From Mactra quadrangularis (lineage: Eukaryota > Mollusca > Bivalvia > Venerida > Mactridae), in contig CM046301.1 of the NCBI GenBank assembly GCA_025267735.1, positions 64,685,872 to 64,749,871 on the forward strand: DNA of 64,000 nucleotides. Reading direction: 5' to 3'. Shown piece by piece: positions 50,118 through 61,998 of this stretch (position 1 is the first letter of the stretch; each line of letters starts with the position of its first letter). The translations under genes were made by a program, and so were the position numbers. The notes below the pieces were generated by a model. It was given only the letters and a program-made list of their open reading frames with translations, ran no database searches and was not told the DNA's origin.

Positions 50118-51018
50118 GAGTCCTATGCTAGTAAACCTCATAAACTAAGGTTATGTCATTGAACGTCCAACTCTTCTAGCTAAGTAAGTAAATCACAGGA
50201 CTACTGATCAGTATAATGGCATATTTCTGCCACCAGATAACCACTTAACTTACTAGATAATTATCTAGTTAACTAGTTACGTAATTAGTTAACCAGATAA
50301 TTATCTAGTTAATTAAGTAGTTAACTAGTTACGTAACTAGTTATTTTTTACAATAAAGAAAAGATCATAACGGGAAAAAATGCAAGTTAGCGCTTGTTAA
50401 GTGATTAACTAGTTACGTAACTAGTTAACCTTTTAATTAACTAGTTATTTAAGTGATTATCTAGTTACCGTAACTAGATAACAACTTAGCAATTATAGAT
50501 AAGTGGTAAGTGTTTATCTAGTTACGTTAACTAGAAAACCACTTAATTATCTAGTTAATTATCTGGTTAACTAGTTACGTAACTAGTTAACCACTTACCA
50601 CTTATGCAAAATATCGGTAACTGGTAAGTGGTTATCTAGTTACGTAACTAGTTAATCAGATAATTAACTAGTTAATTAAGTAGTTAACTAGTTAATCACT
50701 TAACATTAAATGGGTAAAATAATACACAATGGCAGATGTAAGCACTAACTTGCATTTTTTCCTGTTATGATATTTTCTTTATTGTAAAGAATAACTAGTT
50801 ACGTAACTAGTTAACTACTTAATTAACAAGATAATTATCTGGTTAACTAGTTACGTAACTAATTAACCACTAAATTAACTAGTTAGGTTATGTGGTTATC
50901 TGGTGGCAGAAATATGCCACCATACTGATCAGTAGTCCTGTGATCTACTAACATAGCTAGCAGAGTTGGACGTTCAATGACATAACCTTAGTTTATGAGG
51001 TTTACTAGCAAAGGACTC
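50118..51018. repeat. Near-perfect palindrome of about 900 bp
   Basis: Arms 50118-50567 and 50568-51018 are inverted copies. Landmarks pair at a constant centre near 50567.5: GAGTCCTATGCTAG with GAGTCCTTTGCTAG, GGCATATTTCTGCCACCAGA with its reverse at about 50895-50925, and ATGCAAGTTAG at 50380 with its reverse at 50744-50754. The inner part is almost entirely TAACTAGTTA, ACGTAACTAGTT and TTAACCACTT palindromic words. A partial further copy lies at 49920-50073. Confidence 0.8.
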
Positions 51019-52424
51019 AACCTCAGATAATGACTTAACACTTCATACAAGTTATTATGCTCTCAAAACAACAAAACTTTGACTTATTAATAGAGAAAAA
51101 TATCATATCCAAGGCAAAGTACTGATTAGAATCTATCAAGAGTGGCGAATAATTAAAATAATAGTTATTTTGCCTATTTCCCAGTCGTTTTTTGTCAGGT
51201 AAAAGTACGTTAGGCTAAGCATGATAATGGCCGCGCCCAATGAAGTGAATAAGGTATTGGATATTTTTTTCAATGAACATTTCTCACAACACAGGTTTAA
51301 ATCAAAGGATCATTGTACTAGAATTACAGTTAGTACCTTCTAATGTTGTTCGGTTTCATTTTTACTAAATGAAGTATCCGAAATTCTAACCAGACTAATC
51401 CACGTCCGAATTGTGTTCAAGTGAGACTTGTTTGTGTAAATCGTTCGATAAATATACGTGTAATCAGAAAAACCGAAATCGAATGACCTAAATAGTATCA
51501 AACTCTTCTAAAGTAACTATCGTCAGCAAATGATCATGCAAAATCAAGAAAACGAAATACATGAATAATAACTGAGGAGGCCGCCATAATTACGGCTTGC
51601 CTGACCCGATAACGACAGTAGTAAGAGGCAAGTAATACACACTACTAGTCATTATCCTTTAAAACACAATCAACCGATCGCTTTTTGGTTATTAAAATAG
51701 GGCAATAGAACACCTTTAATTGAGGATACAACATTAACTGGGTCCATAGTTCAATAAATCTAAAATCAATGAAAAAATCAGCCAGGAAATGGGGTATTTT
51801 TAAAGTTGCGTTTTAGGTTTAATCATGCATATGCAAGGAAAAGGTTTATTGGATGCCAATTTTCAATGTGTTTTTTCCACATTAGTAAAACTAAATGCTG
51901 CTCAAACGCGCGTTGTATGTGAACACTGCTAAATAAAAGTGCCAGTAAAGGACTTTAATCCATGAAAATCGTTGTTTTTAGTCAAAAATGGCCATATTTG
52001 AAGATGAAATTGATTATCAAAGCTAGCTAATTTAGATTTATTAAGTTACCAAATCACTTCATACATCACAGATCTATCGACAAATCCAACTTTAACACAT
52101 ATTTAGTGACCATTTTACTCATATACTGCGCCTACATTTTCGATTGGTCGCCATTTCACACATGTGTCACTCTTAGGTCGATAATTAATGTCTTAGAATA
52201 AACATGAAATTTATCAAAGTTGGACAATTTAGTCATAAACGACCAACTTATTTATGACTGTTGGACATAATTTTCTTAATGAGTACATAAAACATCTTTC
52301 GATGGATTATTTTAAAGCGGATATTCGTGGAAAGAAGTAGCTTGCCTTTTCGTGAAATTGGTGGATGAGACGAATTAGCGCTCTCGCTTCGTCTCGCCAC
52401 GACCGTGAACTTTCGTAGGATCCA

Positions 52425-52793
52425 TGTTTGGAGACATTTTCACTTTGCAGGCCTACTAAATAGCTTTTGCCTAAAATTTGAAAACTGTTTATTTTAAAAT
52501 GATTTTTAATTTTGTTTTATTTTTTGGCTGTCATTCACTATACTCATAACTGAGTCTATAAAAAGCTAAAAAATACATTATTGAAAATAATTACAATAAA
52601 CATAGTTTTTTCATGCTTTAGGGTGTCAGATGCTGAATATCATTAATGTACTGCATTAATGATATTTGTTTTCATTTCATCACAACCATACTTAAATATA
52701 ATAAAAGTAATAATTCTACAAAAAAAATCATCAAAATTCAAGAATTACGAGGAAGAAAATTTCTTTTGCCTCCAAAATGTTTGGTAGGTACTG
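52425..52793. mobile_element. Left-truncated Tc1/mariner-like MITE
   Basis: It lacks the first ~17 bases of the end and starts at GTTTGGAGACATTTTCACTT. The right end is intact (reverse CAGTACCTACCAAACATTTT). The body is close to 35115-35491 and shares its right flank. Confidence 0.7.
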
Positions 52794-53296
52794 TATAAAT
52801 ATAATTGGAAAAATATATTATAACAGATACCAAAGATGGCGGCTGGAAAAATTAAAATTTTTATATCAAAGAATTATCCCTGAATAGTGGGACGCAAACT
52901 TGTGTGTTACTTGTTCCAGACAAAATATCCACGCAGTGCTTACATGTATAATATACAAAATGTACTTTATTTGGTACAGTAAATTGTATCACTATGATTC
53001 ATATATGATAAAAAATGTGACAGATCTTGTGTATCAGCAGAAATAATTGTTCCCCCACCCACTATTTTCAAAAATGTGCTGTTTGACGTCATCTTGGATT
53101 TTACTGCGAGCGCTCGCAGTCGTTCAATAGCCTAACAATTCGCGAGGCGGGCGCTCGCTCGAGCGCTCGCATTGTTGAACACACCTCTGATGAACGAAAT
53201 TAAGCTTGTTGGAGGCAACTTAGATTTGATAGTTTGATTTACTGTTAACCAAGAAATATACAACATTTGCAGTAGTGGTACTTTCGCTTAATATTA

Positions 53297-54110
53297 TCGT
53301 CACTTATCATCTGTAATTGACCAATGTGATGTAATTTTTCGCGTTAAATTCTCTTGTAGTTTCATTATAGTATGTTTTTACAAAATCTTATAAAAAAATA
53401 GGAACGGTAAAATTTCCTTTATATCTCATATTATGGGCAATTAACACTGCAGAAAAGTTAAAACTATCAACATATGTCTAACTAACTTTAAACTTTATAT
53501 ATTTACTTTTATTAATAGAGTAATTTTTTTTAAAACTATCAAAAAAACTCGGATTTTTTCTGCGGGCACATGTATGCAAAGATATGTATTTTTATAAGTG
53601 TTTGCTTTAAAGGTGAACTTATTGTTCTAATTTATCATGACATGATAGAGTAACAGGAAATTTGACTAAAATTTGAATATAAAACATTTTGAAAAATGTG
53701 TTGTTTTTTTTTTAATTTTTTTGTCGTCACTTATTATCCGTGATTGACCATTTTGATATAATTTTTGCTATGCATTCTCTCGTAGTTTCATTTAAGTATT
53801 TTTTCTACAAATGCTTCTAAAAATTAGGAACGGTAAATGTCTTTTATGTCTCATATTATGGGCAGTCAATACTGCAGAAAATTTTAAAATATTTCATGTG
53901 TCTAACTAACTATGAACTTCAGATATTTACTTTTTTAAAGAATATTTTTTGTTGGGGTTAAATGTATGCAAAGCTCTGTATTTTTATAAGTATTTGCTAA
54001 AAAGTGCTCTTATTGTTCTAATTTATCATGACATGATTGAGTTACAAGAAATTTGATTAAACTTTGAATATAAAACATTTTGAAAATGTGGGATTTTTCT
54101 TTTCATTTTT
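53297..54110 (+). repeat. Two-copy tandem duplication, period 427 bp
   Basis: TCGTCACTTAT at 53297 recurs at 53724, and later landmarks (GAACGGTAAA, TCTCATATTATGGGCA, TTCTAATTTATCATGACATG) repeat at the same spacing. Unit A has a single copy (near 9923). Confidence 0.75.
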
Positions 54111-56278
54111 TTGTCCCAGCACAAATTACGGTGTTTTTAAAAATCAAGGGTGACGTTATAGAAATACACATAACTTAGGTTATATACGGTAAACATCCTA
54201 GAAATTAATCAATCTTTCTTAAGATTAATCATTTAATGTGTTTAATTGAACAGATCCAAGAAACAATATCCTTCTAAGTTTTGTGGAAGGTCGCCATTAC
54301 ACCATTACAGTTCCAGAACCATACGCGAAAGTATATACTGTGCCTGCGCAATAGTCTGTCAACTAGAAATAGCAAAACAAATTTGTGAACGCAAAAATGT
54401 CTTGGTTTTACAGTAATAAGGTATAAGAGGACAAATTTAATGAAATATTTACATAACAACGATGTCGCCAAATACTGCGAAAAATAATCTACTGTACCTG
54501 TTTTTAGATCATTGGCATTTATATTGCCTTAACAAAAAATGAAGGACAGAAAAGACAAAAATACGGTCGTAAGAAAACAAACTTATTGTATTACCATGAT
54601 GTATACTCCATGCAGAGGTTTACCTCTCCGAAAACAAAAGTAGGAAAGTATGGCACGGTACTGGTGTTGGAAAAATACTCACTGAACAAGATAAAACAAG
54701 ACGCAACATAACTTATACTTAATATATAAAAAAATGTTCGTTGTCATTAGTAAATGTATTGCTAAACTCGACAAATAGAAAATATACTGTGATGAATAAG
54801 ACATAACAAATAGATTTTGCGATGTATTAAGTTAATTTAAGGTTTAAGAGCCGAATCAGACATTTACTTCTGAAAAGACGATGATAATTCATGCTAAATA
54901 TTATTAGCCATTAGACAGGTATAAAAACAAAGACGGTACCAGAAACGATTTCCCTAGTGTATTGCTTTCTACTGCGTAAAACTAACCATCTTACTTGGAA
55001 TTGTAATAATGATTTATCTTAAAAAACTTTGTAATCATATTAAAACGGCCGTTTTTCGTAATCGGTAGCAAAAGTCGCTCTGCAGAGGTTACACTGTAAT
55101 TTACAAATCACCTGTTAGAATAAGTAACTAGTTGTGAACAGCTGATTTTAGCTATGCGTACATATGAAGGTACAGTTTGTGTTATAGAACGCTTTATAGA
55201 TAGAAGTTTCCTAGACAAAACGGTTCATGACCATCAACTAAGTAGCGATGTTTTTATGATAAATGATACATTTTAAAGTACACTACTAAATCGATTATTT
55301 GTATAATTTTCTGTTACTATTTAGTTTAGTTTTGTTAAAACATAAAGTTTGTAGTTCATACAAATTGTATGAAATTTAATAAATTAATTATGCCACCACT
55401 TAGTAATTATATGCTATCCTACTATTTTTAGATCTATTATTTTATAAATACAAATACTCAAAAGTGAAAATTTAAGTATTACAGTTCAAACAATAGTCAG
55501 AGTTAGGTAAAGTAAACAGTTCACCGAACCACCAAACAGTAGAATAAGCAGAAATATACTCCCATGATCTTGTATTTTATAAATAATTGTCTACACTAGA
55601 CTTTGTAGTCTAATAAATTCCAGAATGTATAAGAAACATGTACATGTTGCAAGATATAAGCATATTCGACGAATTCAGACACACTCATCGATTTCTTGTT
55701 CTTACACCGAACTGTTTGTTTTACAGAAAACTCTTCGCCTTATTTAGCGATGTGTTGTGTGAAAACTGTAAGCGTAGGGATAATGTTTCATTCACATGTC
55801 ACTGTACATAACGTTCATGATAAAAGTCGCTTACAACGTTATAATAAACAATTGTATTAGTATTGTATAACTAGACTCGAGCAAAGTAACTTCATTGTGA
55901 TACAATCACATGTGATTTCGCTGTTCTGAAGTCGTAGTAAAATACCTGTACAACAAGAAAAACCCACAAAAATACGAGCTGCCACCAATTAAATTACAGC
56001 AAATAACAAAAAACAGTATAAGTACGCATGCGCTGTCGTGTACACGGTTACTATCTCTTGTAAACTAATGTATGATTATACAATATGATCAAAATACAGG
56101 CACCACTCGACACTGTAACATTGCTAGACTAGGCATTTAAGGAGATGATCTCTTAGGTAAAACCACCACCTTAAAACGTCCCGTAGTCTGATGACAAATG
56201 CCACATGTCATGTTGTGGTTCTATGACTGCCTTTCTTCGCTGAATACTTCAGTGTTCTGATATTTTGTGGGAACCCTG

Positions 56279-56494
56279 TTGCTTGTTCAATTACCCCGAA
56301 CGTTCTAAAATGTTCCGTAACGTAAGGGTCGGAACAACTCGACCCAAAGACAACTCAACCTAAGACAACTCAATCCCTACTTACGGATTGAGTTGTACAA
56401 CTTTGAGTTGAATTGTCCACGGGTTTAGTTGTCTTCGGATTGAAGTGTCCCGTACCCGTAACGTTCGCTAACAGTCGTTACTGAACACGCAGAT
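56279..56494. mobile_element. GTGTTCA-family MITE, copy 6
   Basis: It occupies the same spacer position as copies 3 and 4, from GCTTGTTCAATTACCCCGAA to CGTTACTGAACACGCAGATG, with the usual internal facing tracts. Confidence 0.6.
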
Positions 56495-57699
56495 GTTATG
56501 TATTAAGAGAATATATATCTACTACCGTACATTGCCTGTAATGGATGTATATATTTTGGACTTATGAATGCTAAAAAACCAGAGATATTCGAACAAGGAC
56601 GTCTATCTCAAAAGTGTTCTGATCTTTAGGGTTACACTGTATCGTTCAACAGAAAATCATAAATTCTTAAATCAAGGATGTTGTTTATATCGCAAGATAT
56701 TTTCTTTTATGCTATTAACCGAAGTGTAAATTCCTTCGAAGTAAGATTATATTACATGTTAATGTACTCGTCCTTGACAGCTTTGTTTCCACAAGTGAAA
56801 AGTTGCCGTTTCCATGGTAAGCGTTAGTTACCTGCACAAAGATATTTGGCAAACCGACAACAATTTGCCTGGATAGTGTACCTAGATTAAGCGACTCTAT
56901 AATAATACTTAAGCGTGTATAGTTCAAACAAAAAAACCCAAAGAAACACTGTTTACAATAACAATACTATGAACTAACCCACGACGAGGGATGCTCAGGG
57001 TGACTTTAAAATAAATAATTGTGATATGTTTTACTTGTGTCTTAGTTGTTGTTGTAATGGAAAGCGCTCTACCAGTACAAGCATGATTTACTAAGTGGTG
57101 GTGGTTTATCAACCATGCTTAATTTGTTAAAATGAATTGCACAAATTTTATTTCAATACTGCTTATTCCTGAAATGAATTGTATTATTTTTAATGTTTAC
57201 CAGAAACGTTTTGTTATTTTGTACGCACTATACAATTATAAGTGAATAAAATATATCTTACAATATTATTGATAATGATAAATTAGTTATTCATACATTG
57301 ATGTAAAACATAACAAAGTACCTTTATAGAGACAAACACATTTTTATAACGGCGTATACTCCGAAATGTTTTAAGCTAAAAACAAATTCTATATTATAAT
57401 TTATAAGTTTTGTTTAGTTGTTTAATTATTTTGATATGATCAGTTGTACGGATTAAATCACGTAGGTATATTTTTACAAGTCATCTTAACGCTTTGTCGC
57501 AAGAATGTGAGACAAATAAAAGTTTATACGTAATGAACTTTAAAATGCACAATCCATCATGTAAAGCTTCGTACACTGCCTACAAATCCTGTTCAATACA
57601 AAATAACGTTAAAAATGTTTGATATTTTAACAGTTATGTTTTATTATCGTTTTATCAGAAATGAAGAAAGAATATAAAACTGCATAAGAAGATAGAACC

Positions 57700-57790
57700 T
57701 GTCCAGACTGGGAATTGAACCCGGGCCCAGTGATTTCACTTGATTGACCTGCGTCACAATACTACGCCACTTCCTTACGAGTACTAACCC
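57700..57790 (-). repeat. tRNA-like SINE head, best preserved
   Basis: The reverse strand gives a B box CCGGGTTCAATTCCC and an A-box region GGAAGTGGCGTAGTATTGTG at tRNA spacing. The unit A and B versions at 13622 and 39150 are more decayed. Confidence 0.45.
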
Positions 57791-57892
57791 TGGTAGATTA
57801 TAACTAGTACATTCACTAAAGTATAGATTATTTGTTGATGTCTTTGTAAAAAAACAAACACGTCATATTCTTGTGATAAAATATGTAGTTTA

Positions 57893-58180
57893 ACCCGGGT
57901 CGATAGCGCAGTTGGTAGCGCGCCGGGATTTGGATACTCGTGCCCGAGGGGTGCGGGTTCGAATCCCACCCGGGGAGGATATACCTTTCCATCAAAATTT
58001 AACAATAATGTCCATTTTCCTCCATTGATTAGATAATATGGAGAAGTTTCCGACCTTGTGGAAGGTAGGTGAGTACTTGTTATAGACAATGGTCAAGGAA
58101 AGCTAAGTTAGGTGCGCTGGACGCCGTGAAATGACCAAAATTGTGTTGATACGGCGTTAACTCCAATAAAAAAATACAGA
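57893..58180 (+). mobile_element. Full-length family-1 tRNA-SINE
   Basis: The head CGATAGCGCAGTTGGTAGCG (A box) and GCGGGTTCGAATCCCACCCG (B box) leads into a body with TTCCTCCATTGATTAGATAA and GGTGCGCTGGACGCCGTGAA, then the tail GTGTTGATACGGCGTTAACT and an AATAAAAAAATA end. This is the complete reference for the copies at 10755, 36325 and 40495. It is not a functional tRNA gene, because the body follows immediately and the stems are imperfect. Confidence 0.85.
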
Positions 58181-58245
58181 AATGTACTTTTATTGATTTT
58201 ATTAAAATATCACTTAAATAAAAGTAACTGTTTTTACAATCTAAG

Positions 58246-60337
58246 TTTCGTGTTGATGCACATTAACTGACATATTAACCGACTTCACAGATATTGCACG
58301 TGGTCATCGGATGACGATATTCAGCTATTTATCTCCACGTGGAGGTTACATATTGCAATAACAATATTATGAATATATAAAGTATCTAAAGTACAATTCA
58401 AATTTGACTTTGACAGTTTGGTGTAAACGATAGATATTATACTGAAACATTTTGACTGCTCCTCGTAGAACTAGAAGTGATATAAACAAGATTGTGAATA
58501 CCTCGTTATTATATTTTCTTCCAATAATCATACAAAGTATATGTATATTTAAGAATGCTTGCAATAACATCTCAATCATCAATATTTATGTTACATTCTC
58601 TGAGGTAATATTTTGTAGGATAACATTCCGGATTGTTGCCAATATTTACCTGAAGTGAGGTATAAGAGGTAACATGATCTGTTCATTTCGTATATAGGTA
58701 ATTATTTTACACAATATATTACAATGGCGGATCAAGAAAATATATTTTCGAGAAAGTAGTATTAGTGCATCATTTTATGCTGGAGATGTAGACTTTCAAG
58801 CCCATTTAAATGCTGATTTTGTTTTTTTTGTTTTTGTTTAAGGATTTGAAAAAATACAATGTTTGTATAATTTAGAATTAAGAATTATATATCGTAGTTA
58901 TAAATATCTGTTCTGTTTAATGTAGTATTTTAAGGAATAAAAGCAAACAAAAAGACGCTACTGGCTTGGAAGCAAAAGCAGGATAGAATTCCAAGTTACT
59001 TTTCGCAGTAAAATTGACATGTCTGTATATCATTCAACAAAACTTTCAAGCTATCAGCCGTTAATGACTCTACAGTATCCTGAAATTGACAATTTTAAGA
59101 TTTTTAAATTAATATTGAACATAATATTTCAATAGTGACAAATTGTCATGGAAAAAATATCATTATCAAATTGTATTTATTGTATTCACAATTTAGTTCA
59201 AAGTACTCAGAATACGACTGCTGTAAAAGGTGGATTCTCAAGCAATAAATAATAACACGGCTTCGGTAGTAGATAAAATGTGATTTTAAGTTTAGTTGAA
59301 TTTCTTGAAAAAACTATGCCATTTTTTGGTTAAAAATAAATGTCTAACTAATAACGTTTTAAATAACACTAATGATCTAAGACTGTGTTCTTTGACTATC
59401 CTTACTTATGATCATCCTGAATTATGGATCTTCGCTTAGTATTTGTTTTATTTAGAAAAAATCTAAGTCTAGCTATGACATAATCTTATCATTATTATTA
59501 AACTCTTTCAAAATTTTAAACACGAAAATAATGTAAGCAATCGTAACATGCTGTGGGTTTTTTAATTAAGTAACACTATTGTGACGCTATTTTTGTATGT
59601 TTAAAAGTCTTTATAATATAATATTATATAAATTATTAAACATACAAAATATTTGTTACAATACTGTAATATATATATTAAGCTGTTTACACGCTAAATG
59701 TTGTCGATAGTTCAAGGCAAATGTTCTATAAAACAAAAATCTATAGAAACAGACAATTTATCGAACCCAAAGTTTCAAGATGTCCTGCTTTGATAAACTG
59801 AGAGGACAGAAAACGTGCAGTCTTAGAGGAAACAATCATCTAAAATCATGTGAACGTTGTCTTATCTATGTTATAATTTCATTATCACGAATCTCATGTA
59901 ATGGCCTTTTCCTTTATCTTTGAGAAAAGCGGCCAGTAATAAGTATTGTCAAACGAAATTTCATTTTACACAACCACGGCGGTATTTTTAATTACAATTT
60001 TATCAACGGTAAACAAACTAAGTAAATACTAGTTGACTTGAAGAGACATGTATTTTACTTATATAATGTTCAATTGACAAACGTTGTATAAAACATACAC
60101 CAAGATGCGCTCTTGCTTGCATAATACTGCAAAAGAAATCGGTGAACTTACAATTTTTTATCACGACTGGAGTTAGGAAACCTATAGTGAATCATACCAG
60201 AATATCATGCTAGTATTGTAATACTAATGCATTGCTACATGCATGATACCATAAATGTCGATGTAAGATACGGTTTACGACATACCCTCCATGAATACAC
60301 TTGAGTCTATGCTCACAAAAAATCAGGATCAACGACG
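58246..60337 (+). other. 5' flank of copy D
   Basis: It is very similar to the copy C flank and lacks its SINE. Opposing small frames at 58367-58658 are not conserved in A-C. Only the promoter at its end is called. Confidence 0.65.
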
Positions 60338-60346
60338 TATATATAA
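60338..60346 (+). promoter_or_regulatory. TATA box of C1q copy D
   Basis: TATATATAA lies in the conserved block, 202 bp before the ATG. The leader between it and the ATG differs from copy C at only a few bases. Confidence 0.6.
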
Positions 60347-60539
60347 CAGTACAATCCCCATATCTTCTTTACCCGACGTAATAACTGAAGTTATTATATA
60401 ACATGAACTATTGAATAAAACAGTGACTTTGTGTTGGACAGTTTTACAGTGATATCTTGACTATATTTTTAAATATAACAAGTTATTTTATTTCATTCTA
60501 ATCGTTGTGTCTTCTTAACGTATAAGAAAATCTAAGAAA

Positions 60540-61998
60540 ATGTTGTTTTCTATTGTTCTCGTGTTTTGTTTTATATCATTGTGTCAATGTGAGGAGCCAA
60601 AGAGTTGTTCTCAATTTTATTACGTTGACAAGTTATTGGAGAAAATGATCCGATCAGAAATTAAATCAGAAACTTTAGAAAAAGTAATTACTAACACAAT
60701 TTCTGACGTTCATCTTGCTTTGGATGAGCTAAAAAATGAACGAGAACTTTTCAAAAATGAAATAATGGAAATTAAAAATCTAATTAAGGATTTTCAGATA
60801 AAATCCGACGGTGAAAAACAGACATTGGAAAATAAATTTCTTGAATATGAAAACGAAACGAGAGAAATAGTAGGTAAGTGATCAAAACTGCTATATTACT
60901 AGCTTTACAAGTATCTCCTATACCGAGTAATGCGGATTTTCTTTATAAATTTCATATTGTAATGTTGTTATATGTAAAATACCGCCAAAGTGTTTCTATT
61001 CATCATAATATTTTGACCTTGACTTTGATGACATTCGATATCTTAGGAAACAGCAGCGTTAATTTTAATCAGTTTTTCTCACTTACCAACTCGAAGCGTA
61101 ACACTGAAATGTAATCGTTTTCACAGAAACCTTTATAACTTATAAAATACTAATAGTAGGGGAAGTTTAGCGTTAGTTTGATATTTTTCCATTGGACTCG
61201 CATTTATAGATATTTTTGACAAACATTTATCTGAATATACAATTTGATATATCAGACATTTATAATAGAATTATTTTAGAAAATGATTAATAGGATATTA
61301 TCTCAGTGTTAGTAACCATGAATATAAATAGAAGTCAAATGGTTCAACATGCCCACATGTTGGGTTAGTTGATATATCGTCCGGGCTAAGTTGAGCCCCA
61401 TATATTGGTATGTAAATGTACAGAAGGAAATGATTTTTATACAGAGAATTATTTCCGGCTACTTGTACGAGTATTTAAGTTAAAAAGCGATTGTAAAAGA
61501 GAAATGTAAAAGAAAAATGATGTCTGTTATTTATCACTAAATTAAATTACCCCTTATGTTTCTTTTTCAGAAAAAATGGTCACCCCCAATATCATGTTCA
61601 AGGCCAGAACTGTCAAAGATAAAAGTCCATCTACAGGTGATACAATTATATTCCAAGATGTTTTGTTTAACTATGGTGATGGTTATGACGAGAACACTGG
61701 AATATTTACTTCACCAATTACAGGGAATTATATGTTCAGTATACATATGTGTGTGAGCAACGGTAAGATTTTCTACTATGGTATAATAAAAGACGGCAGT
61801 GTTCACACTTCTGGTGTGTTTGGTGATTCCAGTTACACCATATGTTACACTGCTGACGCTATGATACGTCTTGATGCTGGACAGAAAGTATGGTTGAAAT
61901 CTTTGTCTGGTTCATCAAATGGTGATACATTGTATGATTACACATCTTCAACATACAATTACTGGAATACATTTTCAGGAATTCTTGTACATGTATAA
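60540..61998 (+). CDS. Secreted coiled-coil C1q-domain protein, copy D
   Basis: Exons 60540-60873 and 61571-61998 with a 697-bp phase-1 intron (GTAAGT...CTTTTTCAG) encode 253 aa. The signal peptide MLFSIVLVFCFISLCQC and stalk (to about residue 110, sequon Asn105) are almost identical to copy C. The C1q head runs from VTPNIMFKAR to FSGILVHV. It is the only copy in which the third head cysteine (LKCLY in A-C) is serine (LKSLSG, residue about 222); the cysteines in HMC and ICYTAD remain. Some head segments look like copy B (GVFGDSS, IRLDAGQ), others like A (LYD before TSS) or C (DENTGIF, KDGSVHTSG), a mosaic pattern. Probably an oligomeric secreted lectin; ligand unknown. Confidence 0.9.

Larger units (their letters stand above)
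49231..53186. mobile_element. CTG-flanked GCGAGCGCTCG element, copy 2, 3.96 kb
   Basis: The left end is AGGAGCGTTCAACAATGCGA and the right end (reverse) AGGTGTGTTCAACAATGCGA; both continue into GCGCTCG. CTG is directly repeated at 49228-49230 and 53187-53189. The unit A counterpart GACACATCTGGTTAACGAAT (9808) is uninterrupted. The left ~100 bp and right ~390 bp match copy 1, but the middle differs: it has a GC-richer segment (49410-49680), the long palindrome (50118-51018) and unique sequence. No transposase is visible. Together they look like non-autonomous composites mobilised through their ends, tentatively PIF/Harbinger-like. Confidence 0.75.
53187..58245 (+). other. Spacer block between copies C and D
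   Basis: This is homologous to 9820-13860, with three differences. It has a 427-bp tandem duplication at its start (53297-54110). It has about 260 bp of D-side sequence at 54830-55095 not seen in the other spacers. It lacks the family-1 SINE at about 55330, while carrying a plus-strand family-1 SINE at 57893-58180. Frames at 54274-54471, 56715-57112 and 57784-58089 are not conserved or overlap repeats. Confidence 0.65.

Noticed and set aside
49900..51050. CRISPR-like or satellite array of ACTAGT repeats
   Set aside because: There are no regular repeat/spacer units; the order is symmetrical about one centre, so it is a palindrome with low-complexity words, in a eukaryotic genome.
57893..57975. 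Functional tRNA gene
   Set aside because: The A and B boxes are good, but the acceptor stem does not pair properly and the sequence runs straight into a SINE body and tail found in several copies.
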